Positions 49,463 to 59,215 of a stretch of 64,000 nucleotides of DNA are shown piece after piece. Numbering within the stretch: the first letter of the stretch is position 1; each line of letters begins with the position of its first letter. The notes below the pieces were generated by a model. The model was not told where the DNA came from, searched no databases, and worked only from the letters and a program-made list of their open reading frames with translations. The position numbers were made by a program, and so were the translations under genes. Source of the DNA: an uncultured Roseibium sp. (GTDB taxonomy: Bacteria > Pseudomonadota > Alphaproteobacteria > Rhizobiales > Stappiaceae); NCBI RefSeq assembly GCF_947499295.1, contig NZ_CANMNP010000006.1, positions 186,001 through 250,000 on the forward strand, read 5' to 3'.

Positions 49463-50904
49463 GCTGCACCTCTCTCAAGCGCGCGCGTGACCCGTTTAAG
49501 AACGAGGTAGTCATTCAGCGCCAAACCGGAGCAGTCATGGCCAATGCCCGATTGGCCAATACCGCCATGTGGCAGATCGATATCGTATTTCACGCCATTG
49601 ATCTGTATCTCGCCGTAGCGCAGGCCAGCGGCATATCGTTCCGCCTTTGCCAGATCTTGCGTGAAAATATAGGCCGTCAGGCCGCCATCGTCGCAGTCGT
49701 TGGCAGTTTCCAAGAGGCCGTCTTCGCTGTGAAACGGGATCAGACTGACGATCGGCCCGAAGGTTTCCTGGCGATAGACATCCATCGTCTCGCGCACATT
49801 TGCCAGCACCGTCGGAGCCAGGAAATGGCCTCGGCTCAGTTCTGCCGGCCGGTCGCCACCGGCAAGCAGGTCTGCTCCGTCTGAAACGGCATCGTCGATG
49901 AGTTTCTTGATCCGTTTCCAGGCTTTCGCATTGACCAGGGGACCCGTTGTGATGTCTGCATCGCGGTCCCATCCTGTCTTGGCCTTTTGTGCTCGTTCAA
50001 CAACTTTCTCCGTGAATTCTTCAAGAACGGTGGCTTCGACGAACACCCTGTTCGGTGAGACACAAATCTGTCCGGCGTTGCTGAACTTGACGCCGCATAT
50101 AATGTCTGCCGCCTGTTCCAGATCCGCATCGGCAAACACAAGGACCGGTGCATTTCCGCCAAGCTCCATGGAATAACGTTTGATCGTCGTTGCGCCGGTT
50201 CGCATGATGTGACGCCCGGTCGCGGTCGAGCCGATCAACGTGATGACTGCCGGGATTGGAGACGCTGAAAGGGCATCGGCAGCTTCATAACTGTCTGTTG
50301 CCAGGATCTGTACAACCCCGGCCGGAAGCCCAATTCCGGCACAAAGTTCACCAACCGCATAGGCGGATATCGGCGTATCGTTTGAGGGGCGGATAATGAT
50401 CGGACAACCGGCTGCCATCGCAGGTCCGATCTTGAAAGCAAGGTTGAGCAGCGGAAAGTTCCAGGCAAGGAAAGCGACGGCAACACCCGCAGCTTCGTGA
50501 ACCATCGTATGCGTGTGGGTGCCTGCACGATCTGCAAGGCCGTAATCGTGAAAGCGGACAATTTCTTCGGAATAGAACTGGAGAGAGTTCTTGAGACTGT
50601 CGAAGTCTTCCTGGGTGCTCGCCCAGGGTTTTCCGAGCTCATGGTGGATGTAGGTTCGTAGATAATCTTCGTGCTGGATGACTTCATTGCGAAGTTTTGC
50701 CATCCATTGCTGGCGTTCGAAGATGGATGTTCTCGACCATGAAGGAAAAGCGTTTCGAGCGTTTTCGAGTGCGCGCTGCACATCTTCACGCCCGGCAGCG
50801 GCTACAGTGGCGACTGGTTCCTCCGTCGCAGGATTGGCGACTTCAATAGTGCCATGCCCTTCAACCAGAGCACCACCCAGATACATTTTGCTCGGGAAAT
50901 TCAT
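49459..50904 (-). CDS. NAD(P)-dependent aldehyde dehydrogenase
   Basis: FLAWNFPLLNLAFKIGPAMAAGCPIIIRPS; ITLIGSTATGRHIM; MELGGNAPVLVFADADLEQA; NAGQICVSPNRVFV (catalytic Cys); ETFGPIVSLIPF. Confidence 0.92.
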   Translation of the reverse strand: MNFPSKMYLGGALVEGHGTIEVANPATEEPVATVAAAGREDVQRALENARNAFPSWSRTSIFERQQWMAKLRNEVIQHEDYLRTYIHHELGKPWASTQEDFDSLKNSLQFYSEEIVRFHDYGLADRAGTHTHTMVHEAAGVAVAFLAWNFPLLNLAFKIGPAMAAGCPIIIRPSNDTPISAYAVGELCAGIGLPAGVVQILATDSYEAADALSASPIPAVITLIGSTATGRHIMRTGATTIKRYSMELGGNAPVLVFADADLEQAADIICGVKFSNAGQICVSPNRVFVEATVLEEFTEKVVERAQKAKTGWDRDADITTGPLVNAKAWKRIKKLIDDAVSDGADLLAGGDRPAELSRGHFLAPTVLANVRETMDVYRQETFGPIVSLIPFHSEDGLLETANDCDDGGLTAYIFTQDLAKAERYAAGLRYGEIQINGVKYDIDLPHGGIGQSGIGHDCSGLALNDYLVLKRVTRALERGAA

Positions 50905-50912
50905 ATGCGGCC

Positions 50913-52532
50913 TCAATCGAAAAGCGTTGCGATGTTGGTTTTGATCCTGTCGCCGATGTAAAGCGCCAAAGCCTGGATCGTTGAGGTTGGGTTGACCGCG
51001 CCAGCGGTCACAAAAATGGACCCGTCGACAATGAAGAGGTTCTTCACATCGTGGCAGCGGCCCCAGGCGTTAACGACCGATCTGTTCGGATCATCACCCA
51101 TGCGGCACGTGCCCATCTGATGCCAGCCAGCGCGCCACCAGACGCTGTCGTCGCCCTTTGACAGGACCTGTTTGGCTCCTGCCGCCAGGAGAAGCTCCCC
51201 GGCCTTGGCTTCTCCGTGTCGAAGCATTTTCCGCGTGTTGTCGCCGAGCCTGTAGGTGATCTTCGGTGCTGGAATGCCATCGCTGTCGGTCAGGTCCGGA
51301 TCCAGGCTGACACAATTTGTTTCTTCGGGGAGATCCTCGGAAACGACAGTCAAACCGGCCATATAGGGATAGACATTGTCCATGATCTCCCTGTGTTTAG
51401 CGCCCCAGGGGATCGGGTTGTCGATCCCGTAACCCCCAAGAGCGAACGTCATCGGGGTCGTTGAACGGCCTGAATGCAATCCGTAACCCCGGACAAAATC
51501 ACGAGAGGGGTCCGTTTCATAGAATTCCTGCGAGAGGATCGAGCAAGCCATTGGACCTTCGTGCCCGCGCATTGGCTCATCGAAGACACCGGCTACACCC
51601 GTCAGTGGATGAAACATCAGGTTCTTGCCGACCAGACCGGATCTGTTGGCCACGCCTTCCGGGAACAGTTTTGACTTTGAATTCAGCAGCAGTCTCGGCG
51701 TTCCGACGCCATTGCAAGCGACCACGACAAGCTCTGCCTTTTGCTCAAGAAGCTTGCCATCGGCATCGTGATAAAGAACTCCTGTCGCAAAGCCGGTCTC
51801 CTGATCGACCACTATTTCACGGACACGGGAATTGGTTCTGAGTTCAACGCCTGCATTTTCCAGTATCGGCCAATAGGTGAAATTGGTGCCCCCCTTGGCA
51901 CCTGCAGCGCAGCCCAGATCGCACGTTCCCGCATTCACGCATTTTTGCCGACCGTCCCTGTCCTTGCTCAGGATGGCAACGTCCGAGGGCCACCAGTGCC
52001 AGCCCAGTTTGTTGAAGCCTCTCGCGAGGGTTTGACCGAGATGTCCGATCGGGATCGGCGGGAGTGGGGGCGAATAGTCAGGATATCCGGGATTGCCGCT
52101 CAGCCCCGAGACGCCCGTGTTCTCATCGTTCAAATTGTAAAACGGTTCGAGAGTGGCGTAGTCCACCGGCCAATCTTCCGCGACACCGTCCAATGTCCTT
52201 GTTCTGAAGTCCGATGGTTTCATCCTCGGCCAATGGCCCAGGAAATTGATGGTCGACCCACCGACGCCATTCCAGTTCACAGGTGTGATGCAGCTGTCTT
52301 GCGAGTTTATCGGATAGTCCTGCTTCAGCTTCCTGACATTCGGATCGCATGAAAATGCGCCATAGCGGGCAAGCTCATAGTCTTCCCTACGGCTCGGAAA
52401 ATCCTTGTCCTGCAAATGATCACCTTGTTCCAGGCAAAGAATGCGCATCCTGGTTTCCAGAAGGGACCATGCGATTGCAGCTCCCGAGGCTCCAGCACCG
52501 ATTATCAGGACGTCGACAGGATGGTTGGTCAT
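50913..52532 (-). CDS. GMC family FAD oxidoreductase (sugar dehydrogenase-like)
   Basis: MTNHPVDVLIIGAGASGAAIAWSLLETRMRILCLEQGD dinucleotide fold; NWNGVGGSTINFLGHWPRM; WHQMGTCRMGDDPNRSVVNAWGRCHDVKNLFIVDGSIFVTAGAVNPTSTIQALAL. Confidence 0.9.
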   Translation of the reverse strand: MTNHPVDVLIIGAGASGAAIAWSLLETRMRILCLEQGDHLQDKDFPSRREDYELARYGAFSCDPNVRKLKQDYPINSQDSCITPVNWNGVGGSTINFLGHWPRMKPSDFRTRTLDGVAEDWPVDYATLEPFYNLNDENTGVSGLSGNPGYPDYSPPLPPIPIGHLGQTLARGFNKLGWHWWPSDVAILSKDRDGRQKCVNAGTCDLGCAAGAKGGTNFTYWPILENAGVELRTNSRVREIVVDQETGFATGVLYHDADGKLLEQKAELVVVACNGVGTPRLLLNSKSKLFPEGVANRSGLVGKNLMFHPLTGVAGVFDEPMRGHEGPMACSILSQEFYETDPSRDFVRGYGLHSGRSTTPMTFALGGYGIDNPIPWGAKHREIMDNVYPYMAGLTVVSEDLPEETNCVSLDPDLTDSDGIPAPKITYRLGDNTRKMLRHGEAKAGELLLAAGAKQVLSKGDDSVWWRAGWHQMGTCRMGDDPNRSVVNAWGRCHDVKNLFIVDGSIFVTAGAVNPTSTIQALALYIGDRIKTNIATLFD

Positions 52533-52549
52533 CTTTTCTTCCCAGTGCC

Positions 52550-52999
52550 TCAAACCTGCCGGTAGGCCGTGCCGCGGGCACGTACCGGGCGTGTCAATTC
52601 ATCCATCAGAGCGTCGCTTTCCGGTTCCACGAGATATCCATCCGGGTGCACCGGATGAGCAGCGACACCAAGCAATGGACGGATTTCCGGCCGGCTGTAA
52701 TAAGCCGTGTAGGTGAGGCGAACGAGTTCGGTGAAATCGGCTGGATGATCGGCTTCGATCACCTTGAGAACATCAACCCGTGCATCCGGTGAAAGGATCG
52801 GAAAATCGGGCGATTTCATCGAGATTGCCTCCAGGAGCCGGGTCACTGCTCCTGGAGAGCCGTTTGAATAGGCAGTTGCCGTGAGGACACCATCGGCAAC
52901 TGCCTTCATACCGGCGGACGGCATGCGCCGTGCACCGCCAGCCGGAATGATTTCTTCCAGAACTTTCAAGAGGAGCGCCTGAGTTTCCGACGTTGACAT
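52550..52999 (-). CDS. Gluconate 2-dehydrogenase subunit 3-like small subunit
   Basis: Overlaps the GMC gene; LLLKVLEEIIPAGGARRMPSAGM...FTELVRLTYTAYYSRPEIRPLLGV...HPDGY resembles gluconate dehydrogenase subunit 3. No obvious Tat signal. Confidence 0.65.
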   Translation of the reverse strand: MSTSETQALLLKVLEEIIPAGGARRMPSAGMKAVADGVLTATAYSNGSPGAVTRLLEAISMKSPDFPILSPDARVDVLKVIEADHPADFTELVRLTYTAYYSRPEIRPLLGVAAHPVHPDGYLVEPESDALMDELTRPVRARGTAYRQV

Positions 53000-53008
53000 T
53001 GGCACCTC

Positions 53009-54232
53009 CTAGCGCTGTCCGTTGCCTGCCGGGCGTGACAGCGCGTCAATCGCAACGGCAAGAAGAAGAATGGCGCCCGAGAACATGAGTTTGTCTGCAG
53101 CGCTCGCTCCGGATAGGTCCAGACCATTGCCCAGGGACCCGATGACAAGTGCTCCAAGGATTGCATTCCAGACAGAACCGCGGCCGCCAAACAGAGATGT
53201 GCCTCCAATGACTGCTGCACCAATGCTTTCCAGCAAAAGGGAGCCGCCAGCGAATGCGGTGTAGGACACCGAACCGTAGCGGGACGCTCCGAAGATGCCG
53301 CCGATTGCAGCCAGGAGGCCTACAATCCCGAAGGCTGCCACCCGGATGCGTTTGACGTTCATGCCGACACGCCGCGCGCTTTCCGCATTGCCGCCGACAG
53401 CGAAGATCGATCTGCCGAAGGGTGTGGATGTCGTGACCCAGCCGACAATTGCGGTAACACCTGTCAGGAGAATTATCAGGAGTGGGACCGATCTGTAAGC
53501 GTTCATCGTCAGGACCGCAGCAAAGACGATGATCGCAAAGAACGCGACCTGTCCCCAAAGTGTGGTGGCGGTGTCGAGTTCCAGCCCGCGGAGCTTACGC
53601 TCCGCCTGACGGCGCAGAGCCAGTGCAGCGATTGCAACAACAAGAAGGGTTGCAAGCAGGAGGCCCCAGATATCGGGAACCAGTATGCGTGCGATTGCCC
53701 GAACGAAGGGATCGCTTATGTTGAGGTTCCCCGTTGGCAGGATCTTCTGCATCAGCCCCTGGTAGCCGAGCAAGCCGGCCAGTGTGACGACAAAGGAAGG
53801 TATGCCGACATAGGCGATCAGTAACCCCTGCGCGGCCCCCATAGCGACGCCGACGGCCATGACAATCAGGCAAGCCGTCCAGCCGGGGATGCCGGCGAGC
53901 ACAAGAACGCCAAGAAGCGCAGCGCAGACACCGGCCGTGGCCGCGGCGGAGAGGTCTATTTCCCCCAGAAGCAGGACAACGGTTATTCCGACCGCCAATG
54001 TCGCGATCACTGCTGACTGCATGAACAGATTGTAGATATTGCGCGGTGAGAGAAAGATGAAGCGGATACTGGTGGCATCCTGATCGCCCCAGAATTCCCA
54101 CAAGGGGAGTGCTATCCCGAAATAGAGCCAGATCGCCGCCAGTGCGAGAAGGACTGGCACGAACGAGCCCAGGCGTGTTTCGCGCAGTCGTCGCAAACGT
54201 TCTACCGGAGAAAATGGAGAGTTAGGCTGCAT
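53009..54232 (-). CDS. Xylose-type (XylH-like) ABC transporter permease
   Basis: IRFIFLSPRNIYNLFMQSAVIATLAVGITVVLLLGEIDLSAAATAGVCAALLGVL; GGNAESARRVGMNVKRIRVAAFGIVGLLAAIGGIF. Confidence 0.88.
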   Translation of the reverse strand: MQPNSPFSPVERLRRLRETRLGSFVPVLLALAAIWLYFGIALPLWEFWGDQDATSIRFIFLSPRNIYNLFMQSAVIATLAVGITVVLLLGEIDLSAAATAGVCAALLGVLVLAGIPGWTACLIVMAVGVAMGAAQGLLIAYVGIPSFVVTLAGLLGYQGLMQKILPTGNLNISDPFVRAIARILVPDIWGLLLATLLVVAIAALALRRQAERKLRGLELDTATTLWGQVAFFAIIVFAAVLTMNAYRSVPLLIILLTGVTAIVGWVTTSTPFGRSIFAVGGNAESARRVGMNVKRIRVAAFGIVGLLAAIGGIFGASRYGSVSYTAFAGGSLLLESIGAAVIGGTSLFGGRGSVWNAILGALVIGSLGNGLDLSGASAADKLMFSGAILLLAVAIDALSRPAGNGQR

Positions 54233-55040
54233 TGTTCGCCCCGTTGTCCAGTCCGGCGGTCATGGCAACGACGATTTCGTCTGCGGTCGTCTCGGATGTT
54301 TTCCAGGTTGCGACATTGGCTCCGTGACGCAGAATGCAGATCCGGTCGGATACCTCGAAGATGTCGCGCATATTGTGGGAGATGTAGACAACGGCGTGGT
54401 CGGTGTCGCGGAGCCGCTTGACGACATCCAGAACCTGTCGCGTCTGAGCGACACCCAGAGCCGCAGTCGGCTCGTCCAGCATCACGACACTGCACTCGGC
54501 ACCGACGGCCCTGGCAATGGCAATCGCCTGGCGCTGTCCACCCGAGAGGCCACCCACCTTGGCGCGTACGGATTTGAGGGTTCGTACCTGAAGCCGGTCT
54601 ATGGCGGTCTGGGCGCGAACTTCCATCTCAAGATCATCGAGAGGACGCAAGATGCGCGGTAGAAACTGCCAGCCGGATTTCACCGGTTCAGCTCCAAGCG
54701 AGAGATTGGCCGCGACATCAAGATTCTCGCAAAGGGCCAGATCCTGATAAACAATCTGAATGCCAAGTGCACCGGCGTCATGAGGATTGCTGATCGCGAC
54801 CGGCTTCTCATCGATGAAGAAGTCACCTTCATCCGACGTGAGTGCCCCGGCCAGAATTTTCATGAGCGTCGACTTGCCGGCGCCATTGTCGCCGACCAGT
54901 GCCATAACCTCACCGCGTGCAACCTCGAAGTCGACGCCTTTTAGTGCGTGAACACCGCCAAAGCGTTTTTCGATACCTGCAACGCGCAAGCGAGGTGGCG
55001 GGGCCGCCGGCCCCACCTGCTTGTTGTTTTCCAAAGACAT
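54222..55040 (-). CDS. Sugar ABC transporter ATP-binding protein (single-domain, XylG/FrcA-like)
   Basis: GDNGAGKSTLMKILAGAL; GLSGGQRQAIAIARAVGAECSVVMLDEPTAALGV. Confidence 0.9.
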   Translation of the reverse strand: MSLENNKQVGPAAPPPRLRVAGIEKRFGGVHALKGVDFEVARGEVMALVGDNGAGKSTLMKILAGALTSDEGDFFIDEKPVAISNPHDAGALGIQIVYQDLALCENLDVAANLSLGAEPVKSGWQFLPRILRPLDDLEMEVRAQTAIDRLQVRTLKSVRAKVGGLSGGQRQAIAIARAVGAECSVVMLDEPTAALGVAQTRQVLDVVKRLRDTDHAVVYISHNMRDIFEVSDRICILRHGANVATWKTSETTADEIVVAMTAGLDNGANNAA

Positions 55041-55051
55041 GGATTGCCCGG

Positions 55052-56113
55052 TTACTTACAGAAATCGGTTGCCGCGGCTTCGCCCTGGCAGACCATTTCC
55101 TTTGTGATCGATGGATCGTTTTCGATGACGTAGGCGACACCCTCAGCACCAATGGCGGAATAGGAGCCAACGGGAACGTAGGCGACCTCGGCCCCAACAC
55201 CGTTCTTGACTTTTTGTGGAGCCAGGTCGGAAAAGTCCTCGCCCTTGATAAGCCTGACAGTCACCTTGGCCGCCGCGTTTGCCATATCGGCAAGCGGACG
55301 CCAGCCACATTGTGTCTGCTTGCCGAGGAGCATCAGCTGCTGGGCCTGCACCGTGCAATCCAGCCCGGACACCGGCATTGTTCCGGCCATGCCCTGTTCT
55401 TCCAGGGCCGCAATGGCAGCGCCGGCGTTTCCGTCATTTGAAGAGACAACACCCTGAACATTGTTGTTGAGCTGGGTCAGTGCCTGGTCCATGGAGCGCC
55501 TGGCAATTGCCGGGTCCCAACCCTGTGTCCAGTTTTCGTAGCCCATGACCCGTTTGCCGCTCTCGAACAGGGGCGTAAGGGCGCGCAGTTGCCCATTGTG
55601 AATGACTGCAGCGTTCGGATCTGTCGGAGAGCCTTTGAGCAGCACCAGCGTGTCGCCATCCTTGGTATTCTCAATGACATGGCTGGCTTGATCGAAGCCC
55701 ATCGCCTCCAAATCCGCCTGCACCCAAAAAGAGGTGTTTGCCGAATTGATCATTCGGTCATAGGCAATGGTTGGAACGTCCTCTTCCGCAGCCATATCCG
55801 CAATGACAGCGGAGCTTTCGCCGTCAATGGGAATGACCACAAGCACCTTTGCACCTTGCGTGAGGGCTTGTTCGGCCTGGCGTTGCTGGACGGACGTGTC
55901 ATTGTTGGCATTGAAGACTTCCACCCGAATGTCCGGGGCGATTTCCTTCATCGTCGAGACGAAAGCCGCCGCGTCCTGCTGTTCCCAGCGGGGATTTACG
56001 TTTTCCGGTAACAACAAGCCAACCATATCTTCCGCGGCTGCTGCCCCGGCTCCCAAAAGTGTGGCCAATGCTGTGCCCGTTATCAATAAGCCTTTCATAG
56101 TGCTTGGAAACAT
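55052..56113 (-). CDS. Xylose-type (XylF-like) ABC substrate-binding protein
   Basis: VGLLLPENVNPRWEQQDAAAFVSTMKEIAPDIRVEVFNANNDTSVQQRQAEQALTQGAKVLVVIPIDGESSAVIADMA; signal-like N-terminus. Confidence 0.88.
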   Translation of the reverse strand: MFPSTMKGLLITGTALATLLGAGAAAAEDMVGLLLPENVNPRWEQQDAAAFVSTMKEIAPDIRVEVFNANNDTSVQQRQAEQALTQGAKVLVVIPIDGESSAVIADMAAEEDVPTIAYDRMINSANTSFWVQADLEAMGFDQASHVIENTKDGDTLVLLKGSPTDPNAAVIHNGQLRALTPLFESGKRVMGYENWTQGWDPAIARRSMDQALTQLNNNVQGVVSSNDGNAGAAIAALEEQGMAGTMPVSGLDCTVQAQQLMLLGKQTQCGWRPLADMANAAAKVTVRLIKGEDFSDLAPQKVKNGVGAEVAYVPVGSYSAIGAEGVAYVIENDPSITKEMVCQGEAAATDFCK

Positions 56114-56296
56114 CCTATCCTCCTCGTCGATGTTTCAGCGCTTTCAGCGCCGGATCTTCTGGTGGAATTCCTTCGATTGAGCGATCGATCCGGCGGGGCG
56201 AGTATGGTTCCAAACAAGCTCGAACCGCCGGCCACTAGCCTGTCCACCAACAGGCGCGAAGTTCTGCAACTGCCCCTCCAGGCAGGTGGGTTTTGC

Positions 56297-57040
56297 CTAT
56301 TTCCCGCTTGTGCCTGACATGATGTGAGCAAGGCGTTCGCGGGTGTCCTCCAAATGTTCCTTCATGGCAGCTTCAGCCGCCGGGGCGTCTTGCGCTTCAA
56401 TGGCGGCAAGCACTTTTTGATGAAGGGGGACGGAACGCTTGTTGTCCCGCGGGTCAGCGTTTGTCAGTCGGATAGAGCTCAAAAGCGCTGAAAAGATCAC
56501 GCCTTCCATTGCCATCAGGACTTCATTGTTTGCCGCACGAAGCACCGCACGGTGAAACAGAGCGTCTGCCACCACGTAGTCCTGGATCTCCGAAGCACTT
56601 TCCATCTTTTGTTGCGCGGCACGGATTTCGTCGATTTGCGCCTTGGTTGCCGAATTCGCTGCCCAAGCGGCTGCGCTCGGTTCGAAAACCTGACGAACGT
56701 CCAGTAGCTGGTTCAAGAAGCTGGGCCTTGGTTCAACACTGAGATGCCAGGCCAGAACATCATCATCCAGGAGGTTCCAGCTGGCGCGCCGCCGGACCCG
56801 CGTGCCGCTGCCGCGCTTCACCTCAAGAAGCCCCTTTGCAACAAGAAGCTTGACCGCTTCGCGAACCACAGACTTTGAAACGCCAAAACGCTCGCAGAGC
56901 TTGTTCTCGTCGTCGATCAGGTCGCCTTCACGAACGACACCTCCAACGATGCGTCTGCCCAGTTCGCGGCAGACCTGTGTTGAAAGCGACGGAACAACAC
57001 CCGCGGTGTCTTTGAGATCATAGTAGAGTAGTTCAGACAT
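56297..57040 (-). CDS. GntR family (FadR/FCD) transcriptional regulator
   Basis: STQVCRELGRRIVGGVVREGDLIDDENKLCERFGVSKSVVREAVKLLVAKGLLEVKRGSGTRVR; FCD domain (DALFHRAVLRAANNEVLMAM). Confidence 0.92.
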   Translation of the reverse strand: MSELLYYDLKDTAGVVPSLSTQVCRELGRRIVGGVVREGDLIDDENKLCERFGVSKSVVREAVKLLVAKGLLEVKRGSGTRVRRRASWNLLDDDVLAWHLSVEPRPSFLNQLLDVRQVFEPSAAAWAANSATKAQIDEIRAAQQKMESASEIQDYVVADALFHRAVLRAANNEVLMAMEGVIFSALLSSIRLTNADPRDNKRSVPLHQKVLAAIEAQDAPAAEAAMKEHLEDTRERLAHIMSGTSGK

Positions 57041-57051
57041 GAGATGATATT

Positions 57052-57083
57052 AAACATCTGATGTTTTGGTTGTCCAGATGTTT
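57052..57083. promoter_or_regulatory. Candidate GntR operator: AAACATC-T-GATGTTT plus an inverted half-site CAGATGTTT
   Basis: Perfect 7-1-7 inverted repeat 57052-57066, 11 nt upstream of the GntR start; extra half-site at about 57075-57083. Confidence 0.65.
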
Positions 57084-57292
57084 TTCGAGCGCCTTCGACT
57101 GAATCGTGATTGGGTCGCGAAACGACTGCTCGAATTGCGACATGACGCTGAAAGTGAACATGGTCCAGGGCGGCCAAGCTGTTCTAAGCCGTCTGACGCT
57201 GTCCGGTTTTGGCCATGGACGTCTTTTGCTGTCCGCCGATTGCTGCCGTGACCAAACCAAAATGCGCCTATCAGACGCGAGAAACATCGAAT

Positions 57293-58039
57293 TCAGTGTT
57301 GGCCGAACAGGATGCCAAAGTCGGGCAGCGGGTCATTGATCTTTGCGAGGCGCAGCATATGCCACGCCAGTGCCTGATTGCTGCTAATGATGGGCACACC
57401 AATCTCGTGTTCAGTTTCCTTGAGAATGTTCAAGGTTCGAAGGTTTGTGCACGATACGACGATTGCATCGCAAAGGGAGGCTGAAGCAATCTGCCTGGCC
57501 GACTGAATGATCGAGAGTTCACTGATCCGCGCAACGACCCGGTCATTGCCTTCCTCAAAGGACCCGAAGCCGGCAATTTCAAAACCGGCATTTATCAGTT
57601 TCAAACGCATGCGCTCAGATATGTCCGGCACATAGGGTGTTATGAAACCGAGCCTTTTTGCACCGACCTCTTGTCCGGCGGCAATTACGGCGGCCAAGGG
57701 GTCAGTAACCAAGGCGTTGGGATAGACCGTCTGAATGGCGCGGGCGACGTTCCGCGATCCGATCACCGTTGAGGCCGAAGTGCATCCATAACCGATCACA
57801 TCGAAATCAAGCGATTGCGGCAAAAGCCGCGCCGAAGACGGCAGGTCTTTTTCCATTTGGGCAAGTGTGTCCGCACGAATGTCGGACACCATCGGAATGC
57901 GGCTGTGATAAAGGGCGACACCGTCGAGTGCCATGAGCCTGGAAAACTCTGGTTCCAGCGTTTCGTCGGTCTCCAGTACGATCACACCCAACGTCGCTCG
58001 TGTTCCGATCCCGGCATCCGTGTCGAATTGCAGTTTCAT
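57293..58039 (-). CDS. Asp/Glu racemase / maleate isomerase / arylmalonate decarboxylase superfamily protein (EutA-like)
   Basis: TLGVIVLETDETLEPEFSRL; FDVIGYGCTSASTVIG (Cys 1); CDAIVVSCTNLRTLNIL (Cys 2); PIISSNQALAWHMLRLA. Confidence 0.85.
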   Translation of the reverse strand: MKLQFDTDAGIGTRATLGVIVLETDETLEPEFSRLMALDGVALYHSRIPMVSDIRADTLAQMEKDLPSSARLLPQSLDFDVIGYGCTSASTVIGSRNVARAIQTVYPNALVTDPLAAVIAAGQEVGAKRLGFITPYVPDISERMRLKLINAGFEIAGFGSFEEGNDRVVARISELSIIQSARQIASASLCDAIVVSCTNLRTLNILKETEHEIGVPIISSNQALAWHMLRLAKINDPLPDFGILFGQH

Positions 58040-58048
58040 GGGCTCACC

Positions 58049-59215
58049 TCAGATGACAGGAAGGTCGCGGGAGGCGCGTTCGGAAAGCAACTGGGCACCG
58101 TCCTCACGTATGACGATGTTTTCCTCATGAACCATGATCAGGGCGTCGCCATAACTCAGCGATGGCTCCAGTGTCAGCACCATGTTTTCTGCGATGGGTG
58201 TGTGATCATAGGGAGCATGTGAGGGCCATTCGGTGAGTTGTATACCCAGTCCGTGACCCAAGCGGCCAACATTTCCACCCTGGCCGTGCAATTCCGCGAT
58301 AACACCCTGCATGACCTGATAAAGCTGATGACAAGTGATGCCGGCCCGGGCGGCCTTGATCCCAGCCTCAGTCGCACGCCACAGCACGTCATATGCTTTT
58401 TGGGAAGCAGCATCGGCGGTTCCGATGGCATAGTTGCGATCGAAATCGCAATAGTACCCATCCCAGACCGCACCCGTGTCCAGCATCAGGATGTCACCGC
58501 GCGCCAAGGGTCGGCGAGAGGGTGGTGAAATCACATCATGGTAACCACCCTGGTCCGCACCACCGACAAGATAGGGAACATCGTCAGCACCTTGAGCGAG
58601 GCCTTCTCGGCGAAAGGTGCGAAACAGGTCTTCTAAAGGCTGCCCCTCCTGTGCCAGCTCCGGAACCTTCGCAAATGTCCGTGAGCCGATGGCACAGATG
58701 TGAGCAAGTTTTTCAATTTCCCGTTCGGACTTGATCATGCGCAACGATCGAACGAGGTCAGTCGCGTCAGTAATTGACAGGTTCGGGAGACCTTGCAACA
58801 GCCTTTCATAGTCACCCAAAGGCATGCGAAGTCCGGTTTCATGGCCTTTCATCACACCGAGCGTCTTACGCTCTCTTGCAAGCGGTGTGAGCAATTCCGT
58901 CAAAAGGCTCACTCCGTCATCTTCAGGGCAGGGTGCACTCCATGTGCGGATGTCGTCCAGCCAAGTGCTGTGCATCAACTGCGCACCGATTTCGGGAATG
59001 ATCGCAATCGGTTTGCCGGTTGAGGGTAGATAAAGGAACCAGGGCCGGGTCGGGCTTTGCCAAAACAAAGTCTGAAAACCGCTGAAATATCGAATTTCGG
59101 GCTCACTCATAAAAAGGATCCCATCGATACCCGCTGCAGCCATGCGAAATTGGGCCCGGTGAGTGCGCGCTTCGAATTCTGTTTCGGGAAATCCGCGGGA
59201 AGGCGCTTCTGTCAT
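58049..59215 (-). CDS. M24 family metallopeptidase/hydrolase (Xaa-Pro peptidase or ectoine-hydrolase-like)
   Basis: LMLDTGAVWDGYYCDFDRNYAIG; GRLGHGLGIQLTEWPSHAP; NMVLTLEPSLSY; MVHEENIVIREDGAQLLSE. Confidence 0.88.
   Translation of the reverse strand: MTEAPSRGFPETEFEARTHRAQFRMAAAGIDGILFMSEPEIRYFSGFQTLFWQSPTRPWFLYLPSTGKPIAIIPEIGAQLMHSTWLDDIRTWSAPCPEDDGVSLLTELLTPLARERKTLGVMKGHETGLRMPLGDYERLLQGLPNLSITDATDLVRSLRMIKSEREIEKLAHICAIGSRTFAKVPELAQEGQPLEDLFRTFRREGLAQGADDVPYLVGGADQGGYHDVISPPSRRPLARGDILMLDTGAVWDGYYCDFDRNYAIGTADAASQKAYDVLWRATEAGIKAARAGITCHQLYQVMQGVIAELHGQGGNVGRLGHGLGIQLTEWPSHAPYDHTPIAENMVLTLEPSLSYGDALIMVHEENIVIREDGAQLLSERASRDLPVI

Noticed and set aside
48275-49510. 411-aa plus-strand ORF
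   Set aside because: Antisense shadow of the enolase-superfamily gene (48296-49462); no family motifs.
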